Positions 1-5,668 of a stretch of DNA of 27,825 nucleotides are shown piece by piece. Location of the stretch: positions 1-27,825 of IMG/VR virus record IMGVR_UViG_3300021959_000301, one strand, 5' to 3'. Under the pieces are notes generated by a model. That model was not told the DNA's origin and did not search any database. It saw nothing but the letters and a program-made list of their open reading frames with translations. The stretch's first letter is position 1; the number at the start of each line of letters is the position of its first letter. Origin of the DNA: a virus. Both the position numbers and the translations under genes were made by a program.

Positions 1-1
1 A

Positions 2-736
2 GATATTGATATACTAATCGGTGGCTCACCGTGTCAGGGCTTTAGCTTTGCAGGTAAACAACTTAATTTTGATGATCCACGTAGCAAGTTATTCTGGGAA
101 TATGTGCGGCTACTCAAGGCACTCAAGCCTAAGTACTTCCTACTTGAGAACGTCAAGATGAAGAAGGAAAGCATGGATGTAATCACTGAGGCGCTAGGCG
201 TAGAGCCTATCTTTATCAACAGTAACCTAGTGTCTGCTCAGAATAGACAGCGATACTATTGGACAAACATTCCAGTAGATAAGCTACCTGATGACAAAGG
301 TATTGTACTTGCTGACATCTTAGAAGATGGACACGTTGACCGTGACAAGTCACACTGCATTGACGCTAACTACTTCAAGGGTGGCAACCTCAAGTCATAC
401 TTTGAGAAGCACCGTAGACAGCTAGTGTTTAGCAAGGATGGCATGTGCCATGTAGGTGATGCAGGTATCAGTGATAAGTATGCATACGTCAACCGTGTGT
501 ATCACCCATCAGGTAAAGGCCCATCACTTGTAGCGTCAGATGGTGGACACTTACAACCTAAGGTATCTAAAGGTACTACTGAATACAGAAAGCTAACACC
601 TACTGAATGTGAACGTTTACAGACAGTACCTGAGGGCTACACTGACCACGTTTCAAATACGCAGCGGTACAAAATGCTTGGCAATGGATGGACCGTTGAC
701 GTAGTATCACACATAATGAAAGGACTAACACAATGA
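2..736 (+). CDS. DNA cytosine-5 methyltransferase, 5' end cut by window edge
   Basis: The reading frame is open from base 2, so the gene starts upstream of the window; the first internal ATG (104) is not the start. The visible part contains GGSPCQGFSFAGKQ, where the Cys codon at 32-34 is the catalytic cysteine of motif IV. LLENVKMKK follows (motif VI ENV), then a variable target-recognition region, and near the end RKLTPTECERLQTVPEGYT and the motif X-like MLGNGWTVDVV. The family transfers a methyl group from S-adenosylmethionine to C5 of cytosine in double-stranded DNA. The N-terminal SAM-binding FxGxG motif lies outside the window. No restriction endonuclease is seen nearby, so a self-protection or anti-restriction role is inferred. 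The stop overlaps the next start as ATGA. Confidence 0.93.
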   Translation, partial: DIDILIGGSPCQGFSFAGKQLNFDDPRSKLFWEYVRLLKALKPKYFLLENVKMKKESMDVITEALGVEPIFINSNLVSAQNRQRYYWTNIPVDKLPDDKGIVLADILEDGHVDRDKSHCIDANYFKGGNLKSYFEKHRRQLVFSKDGMCHVGDAGISDKYAYVNRVYHPSGKGPSLVASDGGHLQPKVSKGTTEYRKLTPTECERLQTVPEGYTDHVSNTQRYKMLGNGWTVDVVSHIMKGLTQ

Positions 737-737
737 T
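718..737 (+). promoter_or_regulatory. Repeated translation-initiation region, copy 1
   Basis: GAAAGGACTAAC followed by 2 variable bases and AATGAT; the same 20-base block recurs at 1240-1259 with 18 identities. The GAAAGGA is the Shine-Dalgarno for the gene at 733 and also encodes the KGLT-type C-terminus of the upstream gene. Confidence 0.55.
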
Positions 738-1071
738 GAACTTAACGATCAACACAAAAGCTTTCCCTGATGCAGATCCTGGAATGTTACAAGAGATGCT
801 TGGTATATTACCTTACTGGGTACGTGAGTATAACCTTCTAGGTGAGGACATGGACATCGTAGGCTTTATGACTGAACGCTATGGCTTTGGTAGCTTGTAC
901 CAATTCAAGGGTGACGTACAGTCTGATGGTACGTACAGCTATCCAGAAGACCCTGACCTGCCATACGTAGGTAAGATGAACACGCCCAACGGTAACGTGT
1001 ACTTCTATGAGTACGCTATGCTTGCACTACCCTTGCCTAATGGTGAGTACTTTGTGACACGGATGGACTAA
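733..1071 (+). CDS. Hypothetical phage protein, 112 aa
   Basis: I do not recognise this 112-residue protein. It is acidic and aromatic-rich, has no predicted membrane segment and no clear catalytic motif. Two consecutive ATG codons are available (733 and 736). I choose 733 because its spacing from the upstream GAAAGGA matches that of the gene at 1255, whose leader is almost identical (18 of 20 bases). The start overlaps the methyltransferase stop as ATGA, indicating translational coupling. It is followed after 4 bases by a small membrane protein gene. Its position between a methyltransferase and an integrase suggests accessory or host-takeover functions, but nothing in the sequence specifies one. 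Confidence 0.8.
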   Translation: MMNLTINTKAFPDADPGMLQEMLGILPYWVREYNLLGEDMDIVGFMTERYGFGSLYQFKGDVQSDGTYSYPEDPDLPYVGKMNTPNGNVYFYEYAMLALPLPNGEYFVTRMD

Positions 1072-1075
1072 GACT

Positions 1076-1255
1076 ATGCTACTCGTACTGTTCTCACCTA
1101 TGCTTGCGTACTTCCTGATGTTATTCAGTGTTGTTATCGTTACTAGTATAGGGATGGACAGCGAGGCTATTGACACGGCATCACTGACTGTAGTATATAT
1201 TCAGTGCATACTAATCGTGCAACTAATAAGAGCAATCAAGAAAGGACTAACCTAA
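1076..1255 (+). CDS. Small membrane protein, 59 aa, two hydrophobic segments
   Basis: This 59-codon frame runs from ATG at 1076 to TAA at 1253-1255. The product has a hydrophobic segment at about residues 2-25 (LVLFSPMLAYFLMLFSVVIV) and a second at about 38-52, separated by an acidic loop around SIGMDSEAID, and ends in a basic tail (RAIKKGLT). This is the pattern of a two-helix inner-membrane hairpin. It fills the space between two genes precisely: it starts 4 bases after the previous stop and its TAA overlaps the next ATG (TAATG). No strong ribosome-binding site is visible, so translation may be coupled to the upstream gene. Function is unknown; small phage membrane proteins can act in superinfection exclusion or lysis control, but that is only a possibility. 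Confidence 0.65.
   Translation: MLLVLFSPMLAYFLMLFSVVIVTSIGMDSEAIDTASLTVVYIQCILIVQLIRAIKKGLT
1170..1199 (+). promoter_or_regulatory. Possible sigma70 promoter inside the 59-aa membrane gene
   Basis: TTGACA at 1170-1175 and TATATA at 1194-1199, spacer 18. It could drive the small genes and integrase downstream. It lies within coding sequence, so chance occurrence is a real possibility. Confidence 0.28.
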
Positions 1256-1259
1256 TGAT
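1240..1259 (+). promoter_or_regulatory. Repeated translation-initiation region, copy 2
   Basis: Second copy of the 20-base block seen at 718-737 (18 of 20 identical). It decides the start at ATG 1255 over the longer frame from 1204. A looser relative (AGGAGACTAAACTAATG) precedes the gene at 1584. Confidence 0.55.
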
Positions 1260-1566
1260 TATCGAGGATCAAACAGTAGAAGTAAAAGTATGGGATCATA
1301 ACGATGCAGTGATCTTTGTGTATGAAACTATACATGAGAAGACAGGTGAAGTACATGAGTCAGGCCATGATGTGTGGCACAGCTACAAGCAAGTAGTCAC
1401 AGCTATTCCAGTAGACTTTACTTATGACGAAGACTTATCTGATGATGCTAAACTAGAAAAGGTACGCAATGCAGCAGATGCATTGAGCCAACTGTACTCC
1501 CATGCAGGAGACTACGAAATGGGTGTATCATACTACATCAACCACGATCCATACATCAATAGCTAA
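1255..1566 (+). CDS. Hypothetical phage protein, 103 aa
   Basis: The longest open frame begins at 1204, but the start is placed at ATG 1255. A good GAAAGGA Shine-Dalgarno lies at 1240-1246, and the ATG overlaps the upstream TAA as TAATG. The product starts MIIEDQTVEVKVWD and is 103 residues, acidic and without membrane segments. A beta-strand-like N-terminal half is followed by a helical stretch (DDAKLEKVRNAADALSQLYS). I do not recognise a family. It lies in the small-gene cluster between methyltransferase and integrase. Confidence 0.78.
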   Translation: MIIEDQTVEVKVWDHNDAVIFVYETIHEKTGEVHESGHDVWHSYKQVVTAIPVDFTYDEDLSDDAKLEKVRNAADALSQLYSHAGDYEMGVSYYINHDPYINS

Positions 1567-1583
1567 TATAGGAGACTAAACTA

Positions 1584-1757
1584 ATGGCATATAATGATTT
1601 ACTTATCCCTATCAATGACTACCACAATGATCTGCAGCGGGAGATTGATGACGCAGACTGGCTAGGTGACTTTGCTACTGCTGATGCTATGCGTGAAGAC
1701 ATACAGCACGTTAAGCACATGATTGACAATGGCGAAATGTATTACCCGTTATGGTAG
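1584..1757 (+). CDS. Small hypothetical phage protein, 57 aa
   Basis: A 57-codon frame from ATG 1584 to TAG 1757, preceded by ATAGGAGACTAAACTA with a strong GGAG Shine-Dalgarno. The product is acidic and helical, with many Asp and His residues (NDYHNDLQREIDDADW) and an ending EMYYPLW. It resembles short uncharacterised phage proteins ending in a YYP-aromatic tail, but I cannot name a family. Its last codons overlap the next start (ATGGTAG: the ATG at 1751 opens the next frame), so the two are probably co-translated. Confidence 0.7.
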   Translation: MAYNDLLIPINDYHNDLQREIDDADWLGDFATADAMREDIQHVKHMIDNGEMYYPLW

Positions 1758-1852
1758 CAGGTTCACAGATAGTAATCCCCTTCCTGATAGCTTATGTGGG
1801 TGGCTTCATCTACTTCTTAGCTAGAGGGAGCAACAACAACAGAGATGATTGA
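1751..1852 (+). CDS. Micro-protein with one membrane helix, 33 aa
   Basis: A 33-codon frame from ATG 1751 to TGA 1850-1852, overlapping the previous gene by 7 bases and ending on the start of the next. The product has one hydrophobic segment (IVIPFLIAYVGGFIYFLA, about residues 7-24) followed by a short polar tail (RGSNNNRDD). There is no independent strong ribosome-binding site, so expression would depend on coupling. The support is the exact fit between neighbours and the clean transmembrane profile. Function unknown. Confidence 0.5.
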   Translation: MVAGSQIVIPFLIAYVGGFIYFLARGSNNNRDD

Positions 1853-2055
1853 TGTATATTAAGCGAGTGCTTACCGCCTTTAGTGTTCTTATCAATGTGC
1901 TACTAGGCGGTAGCAATAACCAAACATTCTCAGCCAGGAATTGGCAATGGAAAAAAGATGGTAGGCTCAACGTTGTGTGGTTCATAGATCTATTCATAGG
2001 TCAGGGTCACTGCTTAGAGTGTTGGGTCTACTGGAAAGTGAGGAAAAAGTGGTAG
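1852..2055 (+). CDS. Small conserved phage protein (SAR-W...DLFxGxxHC type), 67 aa
   Basis: A 67-residue protein beginning MYIKRVLTAFSVLINVLLGG; a TTG at 1849 could add one residue. It has an amphipathic or hydrophobic N-terminus, a central TFSARNWQWK segment and a C-terminal WFIDLFIGQGHC plus a basic tail. This layout (vLxALsvLxNvLLGG, then SAR and a DxLF-x-x-x-HC box) is, from memory, shared by a widespread set of very short phage proteins of unknown function. The stop overlaps the GTG start of the integrase (2049) by 7 bases, so the two are probably translationally coupled. Confidence 0.7.
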   Translation: MYIKRVLTAFSVLINVLLGGSNNQTFSARNWQWKKDGRLNVVWFIDLFIGQGHCLECWVYWKVRKKW

Positions 2056-2960
2056 CTAAAAAGACAAATAAACTAACAGCTAACTCTAGGATGGCTGACT
2101 TGCTAGACTACTACTTAGACAGTCATGCATTCTTAAAGCTATCCCGCCCGGCGCAGAAGGACTATGAGTCATGCACTAAAGTTATACGTGCCTCACTAGG
2201 TAGCGTAAGACTGCGTGACATCACTGTGCCTAAGGCAGAGGGTGCCTATGAAGAGTGGCTAAAGAGAGGAACATACAGAGCTAACAAGATCGCAGCTATC
2301 ATGTCTATCATCCTTAACAAGGCTATAGGTATGGGCCTACGTATACTTAATCCAGTACCACACATGGACAGAGAGACTAACCCAGAGCGTAAGGTACTGT
2401 GGGAACCTGACCAAGTGTATGCGTTCTTAGATACAGCCTACAGTGATATTAAGTGGCGCTCTATTGGTTTGATTGTACAGATGGCTTACGAGTGGGGCCA
2501 GCGTATAGGTGACATGAGACTACTGACTTGGGATTGTATAGACTTAGACAAGAAGAGGTGCGACATTACACAGAGCAAGCGTGGTGCAGAGGTACACCTA
2601 CCTATCAGTGATCCATTGATGCACGTACTTAAACAACAGCACGATACGTTTAGCTTCCAGCCATACGTAGCACCACAGATAAAGCCTAGTGATGGGGCAT
2701 ACAAGCCATACAGAAAGGATAACTTATTCAGCTACGTCAATGACATCAAGCAAGCTGCAGGGCTACCAGATGAACTAACAGCTATGGACATGAGGCGTTC
2801 AGCTATCACTGAGATGGTTGAGGCTGGTGTAGATATAACACAGATCAAACAGGTTAGTGGACACTCAAACATAAATAGCTTGACACCTTACATAAAACAT
2901 ACTTATACTGGTGCATCAGAAGCATTAGCCCAGCGCAGTGCATACAAGGAGAAGCAGTGA
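2049..2960 (+). CDS. int: Tyrosine recombinase / phage integrase
   Basis: A 303-residue tyrosine recombinase that would catalyse site-specific strand exchange between phage attP and host attB. The start is GTG 2049, with GAGG 6 bases upstream; the open frame reaches back to 1977 but that would overlap the previous gene far more. The N-terminal half holds a SAM-like core-binding domain (about 10-110). The catalytic domain shows Arg152 (WGQRIGDMRLLTW), Lys177 (QSKRGAEV), the box II Arg249, His272 (SGHSNINSL) and nucleophile Tyr281 (LTPYIKHTY). The usual first His of box II (HxxR) is Met246 here (MDMRRSAITEM). The gene is embedded in overlapping genes with no intergenic space for a conventional attP. 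A role in lysogeny is inferred. Confidence 0.93.
   Translation: MVAKKTNKLTANSRMADLLDYYLDSHAFLKLSRPAQKDYESCTKVIRASLGSVRLRDITVPKAEGAYEEWLKRGTYRANKIAAIMSIILNKAIGMGLRILNPVPHMDRETNPERKVLWEPDQVYAFLDTAYSDIKWRSIGLIVQMAYEWGQRIGDMRLLTWDCIDLDKKRCDITQSKRGAEVHLPISDPLMHVLKQQHDTFSFQPYVAPQIKPSDGAYKPYRKDNLFSYVNDIKQAAGLPDELTAMDMRRSAITEMVEAGVDITQIKQVSGHSNINSLTPYIKHTYTGASEALAQRSAYKEKQ
2880..2909 (+). promoter_or_regulatory. Possible sigma70 promoter in the 3' end of the integrase gene
   Basis: TTGACA at 2880-2885 and TATACT at 2904-2909 with an 18-base spacer, 51 bases before the primase start. It would allow primase and replication genes to be expressed apart from the integrase. It overlaps the codons of the catalytic Tyr region, so coding constraint may account for it. 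Confidence 0.38.
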
Positions 2961-3796
2961 TGGATAACTATGTAAGAGACCTTGACCTATCTGATGGTGA
3001 ATCTATACGTAAGGCTTGCCCTAAATGTGGTAGCAAGAATACATTTACTGCCAGTAAGATTGATGGGCGTGTAGTGTACAACTGCTATAAACTATCGTGT
3101 GATCTAGCTGGTAAGTTCTCTTCTGCTATGACACATGAGGAACTACAGTCTTACTTTGTACAACCCTTGGTTGAAACGTATAATAAAAACAAGGAGTTAG
3201 ATAGCTTTGTTTATCCAGAGCACATAACTAATGATGACCCTGCTAATGGACACATGCGTAGGTTTAAGCAGCGGTGGAGTAAGTTGCAAAATGAGACTTT
3301 ATTATTTGATGTAAAAGATAAACGTGCAGTGTTCCCTATATATAGTGGTAACAAATTAGTTGATGCTATTGGCCGGGCATTGGATGGAGCTATACCAAAG
3401 TGGTACAGATACAGTGGTATTGCCAAGCACTACGAAAGAACTATGGGTGATACTAATGGGGTATACGTTATAGTAGAGGATGTCATCAGTGCTATCACTG
3501 TGGCTAGGTCTTTCATCAATACTACTGGCTATGCTCTACTAGGTACTAGCTTGACAGAGGAACACAAAACTGATATAGCTGACAACGCTAGGGCTGTTAT
3601 CGTAGCACTAGATCCTGATGCATTGAGTAAGACACTAGAGTACAGAAGGGAGCTACAACTATGGACGGGTCTACCTTGTAAGGTACTGAGCCTAGAGGAT
3701 GACCTTAAGTATGAACGTGAAGCAGACATGAAAGGACTTAAAGAGTTGATCGATTATGAAACAGGAGCACAAGAACAAACAGAACCCAATGGCTAA
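2960..3796 (+). CDS. DNA primase: zinc finger plus TOPRIM domain
   Basis: A 278-residue primase that would make RNA primers for lagging-strand synthesis. An N-terminal zinc-binding element has Cys20, Cys23, Cys42 and Cys47 (CPKCGSKNTF ... NCYKLSC). A TOPRIM core follows, with Glu173 in VYVIVEDVISAIT and the metal-binding Asp218 and Asp220 in VIVALDPDA. The length fits stand-alone phage primases of the T7 gp4 N-terminal type; the helicase is a separate gene here (5649). The start is the ATG at 2960, sharing bases with the integrase stop (TGATG); a GTG one codon upstream is less likely. The C-terminus overlaps the next small gene by 8 bases. A promoter-like element lies upstream at 2880-2909 inside the integrase gene. 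Confidence 0.9.
   Translation: MDNYVRDLDLSDGESIRKACPKCGSKNTFTASKIDGRVVYNCYKLSCDLAGKFSSAMTHEELQSYFVQPLVETYNKNKELDSFVYPEHITNDDPANGHMRRFKQRWSKLQNETLLFDVKDKRAVFPIYSGNKLVDAIGRALDGAIPKWYRYSGIAKHYERTMGDTNGVYVIVEDVISAITVARSFINTTGYALLGTSLTEEHKTDIADNARAVIVALDPDALSKTLEYRRELQLWTGLPCKVLSLEDDLKYEREADMKGLKELIDYETGAQEQTEPNG
3551..3579 (+). promoter_or_regulatory. Possible sigma70 promoter inside the primase gene
   Basis: TTGACA at 3551-3556, a 17-base spacer, TATAGC at 3574-3579, with TG-A just ahead of the -10 (extended -10 pattern). It would serve the ArfA-like and T5orf172 genes. It is intragenic and unsupported by a gap. Confidence 0.3.
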
Positions 3797-3914
3797 GGAC
3801 TTACGCCAGCCTAAGTATAGGCAGCAGGTTATACCTGACAAGAAGAAACCTAAGCCTACACGTAAAGAGAAACACAGAGGAGACAGAGATGTTGGATACA
3901 ATGACAGAGACTAA
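3789..3914 (+). CDS. Small basic protein resembling ribosome-rescue factor ArfA, 41 aa
   Basis: A 41-codon frame from ATG 3789 to TAA 3912-3914, overlapping the primase by 8 bases and the next gene by 26. The product is very basic (MAKDLRQPKYRQQVIPDKKK, then a KPKPTRKEKHRG tail). Its core L-x-x-P-x-Y-R-Q-x-V-x-x-x-K-K, followed by a Lys/Arg-rich tail with KH, matches the pattern I recall for bacterial ArfA (LHDPLFRQRVEKNKKGKG, then RKGKH). ArfA recruits release factor 2 to ribosomes stalled on non-stop mRNA, using this basic tail in the empty mRNA channel. The phage version lacks most of the N-terminal RF2-contacting part and the hydrophobic C-terminus of ArfA. ArfA-like function is therefore inference; it could be another nucleic-acid-binding peptide. 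Confidence 0.6.
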   Translation: MAKDLRQPKYRQQVIPDKKKPKPTRKEKHRGDRDVGYNDRD

Positions 3915-4407
3915 GGTGTGCATTGAGTGCGGTACTGAGCTTATCCTAAATGATAACTGGACTGAGGCTCGCAAGTCACAAGGTAAATACATATGTAAGA
4001 GTTGTTGGAACTCTCGTGAAATGTACGTGAATGGCTCTTACATATCTAGGACACATGCCTTATTTAAACCAGGACGTTACAAATCATTTGGTGACGCAGC
4101 GTTTGCTTCTCTACAGAAAGACAAGCAGATCCTAGAAGGTTACGTGTACGCTATCCGTAATGCTGCATGGCCTGACTGGATTAAGATTGGTAAAGCTATT
4201 GATGCAGAGGATAGGCTTAACGGCTACCAAACAAGCTCACCTATGCGTGACTATGAGTTGATACATTCAGTTTACTTTGATGATCGTAACAAGGCTGAGC
4301 GTGACGCACACAAGTACGCTGAGCGTAAAGGTGAACGTAAAGGTGAATGGTTTAAGATAACAGAAGATCAGGCACTAGAAGTATTACAGGAGTTGACACT
4401 TGACTGA
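3889..4407 (+). CDS. Zinc-ribbon plus T5orf172/GIY-YIG-like domain protein
   Basis: A 172-residue protein with an N-terminal zinc ribbon (CIECG at about 11-15 and CKSC at about 36-39). Its C-terminal domain (about 83-170) has the layout of T5orf172/MUG113 domains, a branch of the GIY-YIG fold: GYVYAIRNAAWPDWIKIGKA, then RLNGYQTSSP, then ERDAHKYAER and a final GEWFKI. In GIY-YIG proteins the YVY, KIG, an Arg and a Glu define the active site. GYVYAI, KIGKA, the Arg of RLNGYQ and an H-K-Y-A segment are present, so nuclease activity is possible but not certain. ATG 3889 is chosen because of the upstream AGAGGAGACAGAG; ATG 3901 is an alternative. Free-standing phage proteins of this kind may be homing-like nucleases or DNA-binding regulators. 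Confidence 0.82.
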   Translation: MLDTMTETKVCIECGTELILNDNWTEARKSQGKYICKSCWNSREMYVNGSYISRTHALFKPGRYKSFGDAAFASLQKDKQILEGYVYAIRNAAWPDWIKIGKAIDAEDRLNGYQTSSPMRDYELIHSVYFDDRNKAERDAHKYAERKGERKGEWFKITEDQALEVLQELTLD

Positions 4408-4486
4408 GGCACTAGCAGCAGCATCTATACTTGCATTTTTAATCGCAGGTTTTATATACATTATAGTTAGTGAGATGAACAAATGA
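4400..4486 (+). CDS. Micro-protein with one membrane helix, TTG start, 28 aa
   Basis: A 28-codon frame beginning with TTG at 4400 and ending with TGA 4484-4486. An AGGAG ribosome-binding site lies at 4388-4392, 7 bases upstream. The product has a short acidic N-terminus (TEAL), one uninterrupted hydrophobic segment (ASILAFLIAGFIYIIV) and a polar end (SEMNK). It overlaps the previous gene by 8 bases and the thyX start by 4 (ATGA). The membrane profile and exact fit support it; the very short length and TTG start lower confidence. Function unknown. Confidence 0.5.
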   Translation: MTEALAAASILAFLIAGFIYIIVSEMNK

Positions 4487-5142
4487 TTAAAGCAACATAC
4501 ATAGATCACATGGGTACTGACTTGACAGTAGCTAATGCTGCTCGTGTAAGTTTTGGTAAGCAGAGTGAGATGGACACCAGTGATGTGTGGGGTCCACCTA
4601 AGTTGAAAGACAAGGACGCTAAGCTTATCAGCTATCTTGCAGAGCACAAACACATGTCACCCTTTGGTCATTGCTTTGCCAGCTTCCACATCAAGGCACC
4701 AGTGTTTGTAGCTAGGCAGCTAGTCAAGCATAAGTTCCTACGCTGGAATGAGATTAGCCGTAGGTATGTGGACAGTGAGCCTGAGTTCTACATTCCGACA
4801 GAGTGGCGTGGACGTAATGAAGATAAGAAGCAGGGTAGTAAAGGTATAGTTGACTTCATAAGTTCATCACTTGCACAGGATATGGTAGAAAGTAGCAAGC
4901 AAGATTATAATTATTTATTATCCAAAGGTTTATGTCCAGAGCAAGCACGTATGATACTGCCACAGAGTATGATGACTGAGTGGTACTGGTCAGGTAGCTT
5001 GGATGCCTTTGCAGACATGTGTAAGCTACGCTGTGCGTCTGACACACAAGCAGAGACACAAGAAGTAGCCAAACAGATTAGCGTCAAGATGCATGAGTTG
5101 TTTCCTGTGTCTTGGATGGCATTAGCAAAGGATAAAATATAA
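4483..5142 (+). CDS. thyX: Flavin-dependent thymidylate synthase
   Basis: A 219-residue ThyX that makes dTMP from dUMP using FAD, NAD(P)H and methylenetetrahydrofolate. The characteristic ThyX motif RHRx7S followed by RY appears at residues 82-95 as KHKFLRWNEISRRY, so both signature arginines are lysines here. The downstream ARMILPQSMMTEWYWSGSLD matches the conserved C-terminal substrate-binding region (AR-x-x-LP and a W). The flanking HKHMSPFGHCFASFHIKAP segment is the usual HxSPFEH-type box. The length is typical for the family. ATG 4483 overlaps the upstream stop (ATGA). With NrdJ, MazG and DUF3310 downstream it forms the nucleotide-supply set. Confidence 0.95.
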   Translation: MIKATYIDHMGTDLTVANAARVSFGKQSEMDTSDVWGPPKLKDKDAKLISYLAEHKHMSPFGHCFASFHIKAPVFVARQLVKHKFLRWNEISRRYVDSEPEFYIPTEWRGRNEDKKQGSKGIVDFISSSLAQDMVESSKQDYNYLLSKGLCPEQARMILPQSMMTEWYWSGSLDAFADMCKLRCASDTQAETQEVAKQISVKMHELFPVSWMALAKDKI

Positions 5143-5297
5143 TGGCAGGTAACATTAACGGAGCAATCAAGGCATCAGCTATTGTAGCTTTACTGATAGC
5201 TGCACCACCAGTACTGATAGCTATGACGTATGATGAGTATCCAAAGTACTGTAAGTTATCTATATTACTACCATGCATAGGAGTTAAGGATGAGTGA
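5142..5297 (+). CDS. Small membrane protein, 51 aa
   Basis: A 51-codon frame from ATG 5142 to TGA 5295-5297. The start shares its A with the thyX stop (TAATG). The product has a hydrophobic segment at about residues 11-28 (ASAIVALLIAAPPVLIAM), then an acidic stretch (TYDEYP) and a C-terminal part with two Cys (YCKLSILLPCIGV) that could form a disulfide or sit at the membrane surface. The gene overlaps the next start by 8 bases. There is no recognisable family; it is one of several micro-membrane-protein genes in this arm. Confidence 0.6.
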   Translation: MAGNINGAIKASAIVALLIAAPPVLIAMTYDEYPKYCKLSILLPCIGVKDE

Positions 5298-5448
5298 ATA
5301 CATAAACAAACCAGTTAAGATAACAGAGATAGAAGAGCATGAGGATGGCAGTGCTACACTACAAGTAGAGTGTGACCCTGAGACATTCGCAGCTATCTTT
5401 AATGCAGGGTTTATTGCACTTGTTAAGGCTGGCTTAGAAAAGGAATAG
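5290..5448 (+). CDS. Small acidic conserved phage protein, 52 aa
   Basis: A 52-codon frame from ATG 5290 to TAG 5448, with AGGAGTTAAGG just upstream. The product has an ITEIEEHEDGSATLQVECDP segment followed by a predicted amphipathic helix (ETFAAIFNAGFIALVKAGLEK). I recall this layout, an E-DGSATL-x-v-x-x-D strand pair plus one C-terminal helix, from short uncharacterised proteins in many T7-like and marine phages. No function is known to me. It overlaps the preceding membrane-protein gene by 8 bases and is followed after 4 bases by a coiled-coil gene. Confidence 0.75.
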   Translation: MSEYINKPVKITEIEEHEDGSATLQVECDPETFAAIFNAGFIALVKAGLEKE

Positions 5449-5452
5449 CACA

Positions 5453-5668
5453 ATGAGTATGGCTGGAACAATAGAAGATATGCGTTGGGAGATTAAGCAA
5501 CAGAAGAAAGAAATTGATTTACTATCAAAGCAAGTACGAAAGAAAGATAAAGAGATAGACACTCTTAAAAAGTTTATAACTGAACATAAACTTATAAGAG
5601 ATCTGGATGAAGATGAACGTAAGAGAGCACAAGAGAGGATGATAGCTAATGGAACTAGCACTTATTAG
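5453..5668 (+). CDS. Coiled-coil protein, 71 aa
   Basis: A 71-residue, highly charged, almost entirely helical protein. Heptad-like spacing runs from about residue 8 to 45 (MRWEIKQQKKEIDLLSKQ, then KKDKEIDTLKKF), followed by a second charged helix (DLDEDERKRAQERM). An AAAAGGAATAG ribosome-binding site precedes ATG 5453. Its 3' end overlaps the helicase start by 20 bases. The position directly ahead of the replicative helicase makes a replication-accessory or regulatory partner plausible, but nothing in the sequence identifies one. Confidence 0.75.
   Translation: MSMAGTIEDMRWEIKQQKKEIDLLSKQVRKKDKEIDTLKKFITEHKLIRDLDEDERKRAQERMIANGTSTY

Noticed and set aside
1204-1254. Longer N-terminus for the 103-aa protein from ATG 1204
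   Set aside because: The start at 1255 has a good GAAAGGA site, matches the leader of the 733 gene and avoids overlapping the membrane gene by more than one base.
1757-2049. tRNA-like attP sequence upstream of the integrase
   Set aside because: A GGTTC stretch near 1760 lacks the rest of a T-arm and acceptor stem and lies in a coding frame; no tRNA or partial tRNA could be built.
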